Shown in pieces: positions 24,244-36,300 of a DNA stretch of 64,000 bases (within the stretch, counting starts at the first letter, position 1; every line of letters starts with the position of its first letter). Under the pieces are notes generated by a model. That model saw nothing but the letters and a program-made list of their open reading frames with translations, had not been told where the DNA came from and made no database searches. The stretch spans positions 6,330,855 through 6,394,854 of the forward strand of contig OY759269.1 of NCBI GenBank assembly GCA_963662155.1, written 5' to 3'. Position numbers and translations under genes: made by a program. This DNA is from Lamellibrachia columna (lineage: Eukaryota > Annelida > Polychaeta > Sabellida > Siboglinidae).

Positions 24244-24348
24244 TGTTTCTTTCTTGCCGTCGGACGGAGACACAGAGAAACTCTTTGTGTCCTTGTTGAA
24301 TTTCAGCAGCATAATTCCCAGTTCTCCATCGAACCTGTTCTTTGCCAC
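24211..24348 (-). CDS. TWNK: TWNK exon 13 (last)
   Basis: 138 bp including the stop, acceptor ctctctag. It encodes [20 protein letters not shown] and then a divergent tail ending SGDGHH. The tail codons from 24243 downward are the terminal copy of the 35-bp minisatellite. The C-terminus is shorter than that of human Twinkle. Confidence 0.92.
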   Translation of the reverse strand: MAKNRFDGELGIMLLKFNKDTKSFSVSPSDGKKETPRIASGDGHH

Positions 24349-27300
24349 CTAGAGAGTACAGACAACCATATCACTGCTGTAAACATCTTTGAAATGGCAT
24401 GTTGGTTGGTAGAAATCCGATGTACAACGCGATTTGGAAATGGGATATTCATATTTCAAATTTTTTTTTTTAAATGTACTCAATATTAAATAAATATCTT
24501 ACCCAACAAAAATATTCTTCAATTAATCAAAACTACCAATAAATGACAATTTATAAGTAAAATGTTTTAGTAAATATTTAAAAGTTTTTTTTGGGGGAAT
24601 TTAACCTGACTTTGGCAAACTGGTTTATTCTAAATAATTGTCCCAATGGACATAATCTTTGCACTGTACATAAAAATATACTTTATTCTAAAAAGTGTAA
24701 CTTCGGGCATTAATTAACATCACACTGTGAAATATGACAGGGCGCCACATACCTGAACATATTTGCGGCCTCTCACTGAGGTTAACCTCTTGTCTTGGAG
24801 GATAAGAATGTTGTCAGCTTCCTGACTGGCTTTGGCACTGCCGAATATCGACGACACAGTTAATTCATCCGTGTCTCGCTCCTGATTGGAGAGATCAACA
24901 GAGAATCAACTCAGGTAGAAAAACTGCAACTTAGACCAACGCGAAAATGCATTTATATTTCAAAGTACAGTACCACCTAACTAGTCGGTTAACGGATTCA
25001 CCGAACCGATACTTTCATAAAACAATTATTTACGTTTTCATCATGTTGTAGTTTTCATGAAACACCATTTCATGTACAAAAAGCATCCTTTAAAAATAGT
25101 GTGTTTTTGAAAACTGTTTTGGTCCAAGCTGCGCCATGTTGCATCAGTGTCTTCTGCAGCAAGCGCCAGCAGTTTATCATTTCGCTCACCACAGATGCAA
25201 ACCTCTGCCACATATGGACCGCAAAAGTGCGCATAGACACAATATTTTAAAAGAATATATGCTTTTTTGCATGTGGAACGACTGAATGAATGTATTTGCA
25301 CAGAAAAATTTTAGGTAAGAATGTAATTTAGCAGCGTAAATAATTTAAGCCAATCTAGTTCATGATTAACGAAGGCATTACACTTTTTTTCACCGACCGA
25401 CAAAAGGCCTAATTCGAATACCAACCATAACTTGAACCGTGAGCCCGGTCCCCCAGCATGCACAGCACATGACTTAACACGAACACATGAATAACTTAGT
25501 GTTTCCACAGTCACTCCTACTTCAAGTTAATGAAGCTGAACCGAATTTCAATATAGATTATAGCGTAACTAACAAACTATGTTTGGCAAAAATGTATTTA
25601 AATATTGTAAGTATTTACACTAGGCCTGCAATATACTTGATTTTTTTTATAACTTTGCAGAAATATATTATATGTATTTGAAGGGAATGTAATTGTGTTT
25701 GCTTTTAATGTTTACATAAGTATTTGATTATGTAATTGAACAATTTGATATACAGGCTGTAATTATATTTTTGAGCATCCAGTACCTCTCACAGCCAACT
25801 ACCAAAAATGACACACTTCAGACGACCTTGACCCACCTTGCGTGGATGAATGACCAGTGTCACATGACAGTTCATGTTCGTTGCAAACTTGCGGAACGCG
25901 CTGATCACTTTGTCTTGGACAATGTAGCGATCAGTGCTGCTAAATGTGTTCAGACCCATCATAAACTGCAGGTTGTCAACCACCACATGGGCTATATCTT
26001 GCACATAGACAGCGTGTGACATCGTCTGCAGAAAAAACAACAGATATTTAGATTTTTTCCCATATACCCCATCCCATCTTCAACAATTTAAACAGTCTAA
26101 AATCTAAAAACATTAAACAAAATTTGAGTTATTTTTAATAAAAAGATTCATGGGGGCTCATCCGGACATCATCTGTACTCTTATTACAAAAAGACGACCA
26201 TGGTATATGACATGCATACCATTTGTAGAATAAATTATAAAGGCCATTTGGTTTTGACTACAAGGCCTTTTATTTTTTATCTTATTTCCAAATCAAAGCC
26301 TTCAAATTTCACGTTCACGGTCAAATATCACATTAGGCAGAATGTCACATTATATCGTCAATCAGGTTGTCTGCCTCGTTAGTATCAAGAGTATGAAGTA
26401 AATTGGTGTTACGATCACCGCGCCTCATCCGCCATCTTTGCTTTAGAATAGCAAGGGCGTCCCCGTTCCATGTTGATAAGCCAATGAACAGTGCTGATTT
26501 TGTGTTTCCCTGGTATTCCCCAATGTCGACAAGACACTGATTTCACTGAATATGAATCATCCAATACTCCGACCAAACTGAAAAATTTTTGTCTCCAAAT
26601 TCTAGGAGGGCAAAAATAAAAGATCCCAAAATAAAAATTAGGTGCGTGAGTGCGATCCTCTAAATTCAAGGCCTGCTATACTCTTTATTTACACCACTAA
26701 ATGACATTCTATTTTTTCTATGTCAATGCATTCATTCCACATCATTCCATGTACAGAAAACATATCTTTTAGCATATTGCGGTTTTGCACAATTTTGCAT
26801 TCCAAGTGGCACTGCGGATTGTATCTGCGTTGAGCGCAATATAAGTCATTGACAATCACTGCAGAAGACGTGGTGATATTTGGATCGAAAACGTGTGCAA
26901 AAACACAATAGGCCTGGTGATGACCACCTATTATCGCCCACTGTCTTATATTTGATTTATAATCACACTTTAGTTTCGAGAATACATCATGATGTTGACA
27001 AAATAGAAATACTGAAATAAAACACCTAATGTACATGAAACATATCATACATACACAGACATAATATATCGAAAATTTAAATATGGTAATGTATTTCTAA
27101 TTAATAACAAATAGCATTAAATATATAATGCAGATTTAACGAAAGACTATTTATATTTAATTTATGATTGACCTATGACCCGTTCGGTGCACCCCTCGAC
27201 TAACCTCAATGACATTGCGGATATTTTCCTGGCCATGGAAGGTCATGAAGTACATAGGAAGTTCCTCAAACTGGTCAGCCCAATGTTCAAAGGTGTCCAG

Positions 27301-30300
27301 CCTCTTAACTAAGTTCATCCTGGAAAGGTAGAACGTGTAAACATTGTTATAAAACTTAGCTCATATGGAAGAGATTTTATGCAGTCATGTACATACCAAT
27401 ACAACATAACTCCATGTCATGTACATACCAATACAACATAACTCCATGTCATGTACATACCAATATAACATAACTGTGTGTCATGTACATACCAATATAA
27501 CATAACTGTGTGTCATGTACATACCAATATAACATAACTGTTTCTGAGATAGAGAGTTAATACAGCGGGAATAGGGAGTGATTCCGTCCCAGTCAATATA
27601 TTTGATTTTACTAAATGACTGGTTCTATTATCTGCGATTCTGTTAACTTGAGTCCACTGCACCAAGAATTAAGGAAGGTATCATGTATGAAAGATAAATA
27701 ATATTCACAAAGTGATAGGTATATACTGTGTGCTTTAAAATAACATATACATGATGGATATTATTACTACATGCTCTAGCATAAATACCTAAACTAATTT
27801 ATTTATATTTATTCTATTGTTGTAACAATAAAACAAATGTATAAAACACATAACGTCCTGTGGGTTGAAAGGTCAATACACAGACAGGCAACAGATTCTG
27901 TGACATCCAGGCACACTATCAGACATGAAATACCAGTACTTACTGGGAAAATTGAGACAACATTGTCTTCAGGAGTCTCACATTATTGATCTCAAAGCTT
28001 CCCCACAACGTGTTCACCTGGATGTAAAAATGAGAAAAATATCTATTAAAGTATGTTCTCTAGTTGAACAGGAAACTCATTCAAATAACAATTGAGAAAA
28101 ACAGTTAATGATATGAACAAATAGTTAATGATACTAACACATAGTTAATTATTTGAACAAATTGTTGACACCAGGGCATGGGCATCTGGGGGGCAAGTGC
28201 CCCCCTGATGTGGATTTTGGTAAATATTGTATACAAGTTGGCTTAAAATGGATTATCTAGTATGTTACTTTGACTTTTTTGCCCTGCCCCTGGAAAAAAT
28301 CATGCAGACGCCCAGGGGCGGAATAAACCAAAGGATGAAGTGCATGTTCTGTTGAGCTGACAAGGCAAATCATGTGAAAATGTAGACCAGAAATGATGAG
28401 GAATTGTTTTCCTTATGATACACTCATTAGCATGTAACACAATCACGTCAAAGTTAGCATCATTAGCATACAGCGCATAATGATAGATAAAATCCTACTT
28501 CCGATATACTCATGAAAGTGTAGACACCCCAGTCGACTCACCCCTTGCATACAAAGGTCAAGGCTGTAGTCACTGATGAAGGTCGTCTTGCCTGACCCTG
28601 TGGGGCCCGTAAAGACAGTCAGTTCGCCCCGACGGTGACCCTTCAGTAGGCTATTAAGTTGGGGGTATCTCTTCCACTGCAGCAAATAAAACACTAAAAT
28701 GTCACTCCGATTAGGATAACACTTTGCCTTTCAAATGGAATAACCCAGCAAGTCACATTTTGCAAGTTCTAAGAAAAAACATGAAAAACCACAGACAAGA
28801 ACTCTTGGATTAGTTATAGCAAACCCCAATCTATTAACTTGATATCCTATTATATCAATTTGTGACTACTCTAGCGTGGTGGTAAATAAATATAACATAC
28901 TTCATCAATTAAAAATTTTAATAGTTTTTGATTGACTTACTAGGTATTTTTAATCCAAACTTGCTAGGTTCTGACATTACAATAGAATGCAAATTTGCAG
29001 CTATTTTATATTGTTACTATGTAGAGACATTGCACAAGGCCCATTAAGTCCAAAACCAAAAAAAATTCAAGTTTCTTACTGTGAACTGCTAGGCTCTTCC
29101 ATTTGACGGTAGAACTGTACACATTAGTAGTAACAACCAGTGTAAATTGTACCCAGTCTCCAAGGTAATACGCACACATTTGTGGCATGTATCCTTCTGA
29201 AGGATCCTATGCAGAAACAACATTTATATTACAGGGTAGGGTGGGCAAGGAGCCCCCGTGAAAAAAATGCCCCGCCCCCCCTCCGTATTTGCAACATTAT
29301 ATATGCTTACTGTCTCTCTGTGGTGGATGAACACAATGCTGCTACCTACTGCGTATTCTGTCCAAAAAGCATATGCAGACGAAATAAACAGTTTTGAAAA
29401 AATCTGCATTTTAAGTTTTCATGCACAGCTGATGTAAAACTTGCACATTTGCAATGTTGTACTGAAGGGGGGGCTCCTTGACCCATCTGGAGGGGCCCAC
29501 CCTACCCTACCTCTTTCAGAGGTTATTAACCCCACCCATCTCACCTTCACCCCAGCTATCTGTTCCGCCATGGCCAGCTCGGAGTAGACGTCCTGTCGCA
29601 GACTTCGGAATGAGATGATAGACTTGTGTCGCACAAGTCTAGCAGACTTCATGATTTTTGTGAGGTCCAGCCCTTGCTGGATGGCAGCCAGAGCATTCGG
29701 CTGGTCAGCGCCAGGTCTGGCCAAACAGTTTTAGTATTGTACAATCACATTTGCAAGTTCCACGTTCAGTAAGGGGCTGTTCACTATTGTTCTCAGGCCC
29801 CGTTCCTGAATTACTGTGGTAGCACATTAAAATGTTGATAAATTTACAGATTGAAAAACATCAATGTATTACAGCACCTCGAAGTGAAATATTATGCAGT
29901 TTAAAACAGCAGTAGTTCTGTACCAGCACCGCTGCACACCAGCATCGCTGCACACCAGCATTGCTGCACACCAGCATCACTGCACACCAGCATCGCTGCA
30001 TGACATAATGGTGGTCATATTTCACATGCAACCGACAATTATTTAAATTGTCTCCCTTAGTAAGTTTGATACAAATAGGTAACTGTTGATAATTGTAAAT
30101 GGTCCCTAAGTAAATAACATGGCAAATTCTTCTTAATTTCTTGTAAATGTTTATTCATTTCTATAGCACCATATCTATACAGTGGTATTCTAGAAAAAAG
30201 AAATGGTATAGTAAAAATGTCAAAACAGTAAAAACAAATGCAATAATACAAATTATTATAAATAGTAAAGCTATTTAAATAACTAAAATTAATAACTTAG

Positions 30301-33300
30301 TTATATGCTATGCTAAAATAGCGAGTCTTCAATTTATTCTTAAAAACACTGACATCACTACTACTGCACACGTCTTTAGGTATGGAATTCCATAGTTTAG
30401 GTGCAACCACTTTAAAAGCACGGTCCCCCAGAATTTTCCGATTTGTCCATGGTATGTTGAGTGTCAGAGCCTCATGAGATCTCGGTCCATAATGGACATT
30501 TCTAGTTGTCAACAATTCCGACAGATACTGTGGATCACGACCATTTAGTGCATTATATTATATTATACAGATGTGTATAAGCTGCCCGACATTTGGATTT
30601 GATAAGTTGTTCCATGGACATGTGCTTATCGAAATAAACACCCAAATTTCACACAAAATTGGATGCATGTACTACATGTTATTGTCCTCTGAGTACCTTA
30701 GTCCACAAACAACATTTTATTGGGTCCAGTCAGCAAATAAACTCTGTACTATGACACTATATTACCAATATGCTCCACACATCAGTCATAACCTTTCTTT
30801 TGTAGTTCGTGCGACTACGTCCAACACCATGCATATATTTCATTACATTTGTAGAATGACAAAAGGAGGGAACAAAGTTTCTATATGAAAATGATGCCAT
30901 AGTTACTATAATAGTTGGCAGTAAAAAGTTTAGGTACTTTCTATCCCAGCATGTAGCGCACGCCAAAAATGTACGTCCAACTCCGTGGAACTGCCCAATT
31001 GTTACTTGCCACTATGCCACAGTGGAAAGAACATTTCACAGAGAGAAAAAACCACCCACCTGATGAGGTGGCATCGGCTATCGTTGAGTTTCTTACTGAA
31101 CTGTTTCGCTGTTTCCCACGTCTTTACTGCTCCGCCGAGCCACAAGGTCACCTTCGTGAAGTCCTCCAGCATTGGAAGCACCTGTGCATTGTGGGTAATT
31201 TGCCAAGGTAAGTTTGCATAAGCAGTCATGATTTTGTTAAAGTAAACTAAAAATACTATCACTGTCAAGTAATTATTTTTGTACGTGATATGCTGTTTTA
31301 ATATTGACGTTTTAATATTGACATTTTAATACTGACTGTTTAATATTGACGTTTTAATATATTGATGTTTTAATACTGACGTTTTAAATATTGGTTGTAA
31401 TTATGTAATGAAGGAATTGGAGCAAATTGTTGTTGCCATAACATTTGTGGATGTGTTTGTTCCTGGGGCTTCGTACCTGCTGTGGTAAAACTGAGTCGCC
31501 CTTGGGAAGGGCAACAGCTCGTAGCCCAGTGGCTTGACTGACAGCAATTGCGTCAAATTCATTTGCGGTTAACACAAGCTCTCTATCTTCAGACTTCATC
31601 GTGCCCCAACCAAACAAGCCGTGGTAGTCCAACCTATAAGAGTCAATGCACTGTCTCAACTCTCACAGAACCAATGATGGGAGATCAGTATCGGATTAAC
31701 AATGTGGAGGGCCTGGTCGAAACGTTTTGTCAGGGGCCTTAATCAACTGTGTGAAAGCGAAGATTAAGACGAGTGGTATTATTGTTTATTCTATGTTTGA
31801 GTATTCACAGACTGTCATCGACGGCGACAAACAAATATACATACAACAAAATACAGAAGTAAAAACTTATGTCCGTATTTTCTGACCTGTCGATAGGAGT
31901 GACACTAAAAGACACAGACCTAGGACTGGATCGAGTGACGACACGTGTCTTCTCTATGTTGCCAGACTTGACCGTCTGTAAGATGACCGACTTGACGCCG
32001 ACAACACTACCCTCAACACTGACTGCGGGCAGCACCAGGCCATCTTGGTCAGGCGTACCTCGCACCTGGTACCGCTCCAGCAACTCACGATTCAAACCCT
32101 GAAACACAAACCAGATGTCACAAGAACAAGAAGTTTTACTTTGATCCACAAGTGAGGTTACACTTACATATTCGTGTGTGTATAAATACAAATGAAACAA
32201 GTTAATACAAAAATATTACACAAAACAAAAAGGGAGGAGTCAGTGACTCCTATTAAGACAAATATATCGCTGTCATAGGAGCCACTCATTTATATCAAAT
32301 TATGTTTGGCCTCTTTGTTTTCTTATTTATACAAAATGTATCTCTTTATAATTATATACATATATTTAAAATCTAGCAATACGTGTGTCTGAAATATAGA
32401 TGTGAATAATGTAATACATATGATAGTATACTCAAATATATGCATTATTTGCCATTTATAAAACATGAGTACATACAGTAGGTATGTATGCATCTATCCA
32501 TACATTATGTATATTTTCTTAGTTATGTTGATTTAGCTGACATGTAAAACAATTTGATATTGTACGTGTCTTTATATTTTTGTAAGAGGTACTGTTTTAA
32601 ATAGTATGCAAAGCCTCATAAACTGTGAGTGAATATCTTTTCTACAACCAGTTCTAAAGTTTCATTTATAACATGTGGCAAGTTGTACTTAAGAATTTTT
32701 TTTGGCAAATTCATGTTTCGTTCTAGATGTATGTTTTTGTATTGCGAGTATTATGAGCAGACACAGACAGCATTACAGTGATGAAGGTATATGCCTTCGT
32801 GAACTCATTGTGGACACCCCAGAATTTATTTTAATCACTAAAATATCCAACATATACATCTAAAGCCCGGCAGTAAAACATATTTGAGACACATGAGCAT
32901 TAACACTATACTTTTTGACGACCCGCACCTGTGGTTTCGTTCTTAACCAACAGGTGTCATGTGTTACACATAATGTCGATCGTACGACAGCGCGGACAGC
33001 AGATAATAAAACTGACTACATACACATTTACCTAAGTAAAACAACCCATTTTGGAAATATAATAATAAATAATTTTTAAATATTGTTTTGACCATTTTCA
33101 AAATCTACCAGTTTCAGGCACTGCGGTGACACACAATAATGCACATAAATTGTGTGTCCACTTAGATGAGTGACACGTCTCAACAGTGTGACGTAGAGCT
33201 TGATTCTCATCATTCCCAATTTGATAAACGATCACATCGGGTTTACCTGGTGTTGTTCCCAATTCTCTCAACAAAATTATTACATGAAATGGCTTTGTGG

Positions 33301-36300
33301 GGCTGTTTATTTTTTCTTGTATTGTATGTAATGTATATATGGACTTTTTGTCTGAAATATAACACAATTATTATTATTTACACGACCGATTCTTACAATG
33401 CGATATTGTGTGACACCATGTCACCTGACAAATTGGGCAAAAATTGCTCCTGTAAACCAGTCTTAAAGAAATCACAACACTTCCACAAGGTAAAGCAATC
33501 CACAGGTTCATCAATTACAATACTGAGGTACATAAAGTGAGTTTTAATGAATATCGCAAATGCATTTTAATTAAACATATAATATGGTTAGCCAATACTG
33601 ATAAATGTACTACTTTTGATCTTGCAAAATACTTTTAAAATGACATAATTTGCAGTGCTTCAAATACATATTTACCAATCCCAGGTTTGAGAAGGGAGGG
33701 ACCACAAACCTGAATTCCCAAATGATATGAGAGTAAATCCCACTTCTCCTGCTCAAGGGCAGACACGGGAATGCAAGCCTGCCACAGCTCTTGTGCTTTT
33801 CTTACTTCCGCCATTCCATCTTCCAGGGTCATGCCATCAAAGCAATGACTCGGCTTCCTGTATCAGGAAAGGAAAATAATTTGTTCACATTACCACTGTT
33901 TAGGAAGGAATACAAAATCTTGATTAAAGATGTGTGATTACAAATGTACATGATTACAAATGTACATGATTACAAATATATGATTGCAAATTTGTAACTT
34001 TACATGCTTACACATGATGTGGTAAAACATTTACGTGATTGCATATTTACTTGATTGCATATTTACATCATTACATATTTATATCATTACATGTTTACAT
34101 CATTACACATTTACATGAGTGCAACTTTACATGATTTCAAAATATATTATATTTGCATTATTAATATCTGGCAAAGCTGCCACCAACATCTACAAAAAAT
34201 GGTTAACACATCAATTAAATACATAACATCTGCAATTACACTACTGACATAATTTTCAATTGTGATTGCTGCATACACCATTAGCAATCATAACATCACA
34301 ATCTGTTTGACTAACCTTTTCTTGTGAGAGATTGTTTCTAACAGGTTGCACATATTTTCCTGCAACTGTTGCCAGTTTCCACTTTTTTTACAACTCTGGC
34401 ATACAAAGTAACCTACAAACAGAACAAACACAAAGTTCAGAATGACGTGACAGAAATGCAGCAAATTCTGTAATGGCTCCAACCATGTTTGCAAACATTG
34501 GGTTCACCATTCAGGCCATGACCAACTGGTCAAACTGGTGGCAGAGCACATCGGGTCAGGGTTGTTTGATTTAAATCATTTGATTTAAATCATGATTTTA
34601 ATCACTCCAAAAAAATCATTGATTTATGATTTTTTTGACTTCCGTTTTTTTAATCGCTGATTTATATGAATTTAACACAAATAATTGTTTACAAGCATCG
34701 AGATCAACAAAGTTTTGTATGTTTTTTAATACAAAACACAAAGTGTGCACACTTGTGTAGCTGTATTGTCACCAGGTAGCCTGATAGTCAAATATTTTAT
34801 GACATTGTGTATGTTTGAGCTATTCCCTTTCTGAATGCAGTGAAGCCACACAAACTTGTCTTCCAGAGGAAGTATCTTTTCAACACAGAAGCCCTGAGTT
34901 AAAGTCCACTTATAGCTTGTGCTAGTTGTTACCAATTCAGTATGTTGACTCAGTTGTTTAATACTGTACCAGTTTGTATTCTGATTAGAGACCCTTAGAG
35001 TACACAGAGCCCTGGACAGGTGCTAATCCACCCTATAGGCAAACAATAATTACCACTGCTACAGCCACAGACACACAGCATGCTTTCCTTTCCAAGACAG
35101 ATTATGCAACTACAGGGGGTGAGGCCTTGTGGACATTGTCTAATGTCTTCATATAAGCAAAAATCATGTACCTTCTGTTAGAACAAGAACCCAAATTGAT
35201 GTGAATAGAACATGTTTGAAAGAGTTTACAAATTTAAACATCTACACAAATATCTATATACCAGATTTTTAAAAAATCAAATAAATAAAAAAAATCAAAT
35301 AAATCCGATTTAAAAAAAAAAATCCGATTTTTAAAATTTTTTATTATAAAAATCATGATTTTTTTCAACCCTGCAACGGGTGCACCATTCAGGCCATGAC
35401 CAGCTGGTCAAACTGGTGGCAGAGCACACCGGGTGCACCATTCAGGCCATGACCAGCTGGTCAAACTAGTGGCAGAGAACATCGGGTTCACCATTCAGAC
35501 CATGACCAACTGGTCAAACTGGTGGCAGAGCACACCGGGTGCACCATTCAGGCCATGACCAACTGGTCAAACTGGTGGCAGAGAACATCGGGTGCACCAT
35601 TCAGACCATGACCAAATGGTCAAACTGGTGGCAGAGAACATCGGGTGCACCATTCAGGCCATGACCAACTGGTCAAACTGGTGGCAGAGAACATCAGGTG
35701 CACCATTCAGGCCATGACCAACTGGTCAAACTGGTGGCAGAGCACACCGGGTGCACCATTCAGGCCATGACCAGCTGGTCAAACTGGTGGCAGAGCACAT
35801 CGGGTTCACCATTCAGGCCATGACCAACTGGTCAAACTGGTGGCAGAGAACATCGGGTGCAACATTCAGGCCATGACCAGCTGGTCAAACTGGTGGCAGA
35901 GAACATCGGGTGCACCATTCAGGCCATGACCAACTGGTCAAACTGGTGGCAGAGAACATCGGGTGCACCATTCAGACCATGACCAACTGGTCAAACTGGT
36001 GGCAGAGCACATCGGGTGCACCATTCAGGCCATGACCAACTGGTCAAACTGGTGGCAGAGCACATCGGGTGCACCATTCAGGCCATGACCAACTGGTCAA
36101 ACTGGTGGCAGAGAACATCAGGTGCACCATTCAGGCCATGACCAACTGGTCAAACTGGTGGCAGAGAACATCGGGTGCACCATTCAGGTCATGACCAACT
36201 GGTCAAACTGGTGGCAGAGCACATCGGGTGCACCATTCAGGCCATGACCAACTGGTCAAACTCAGTAATTGTCATCTCAAAATTGATATCCAACACAAGC

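Noticed and set aside
28171..28321. Possible inverted-repeat element in TWNK intron 8 (ccagggcatgggcatc versus cccctgggcgtctgcatg)
   Set aside because: The arms match poorly and no target duplication is visible; the sequence resembles transposon edges but the evidence is too weak for a feature.
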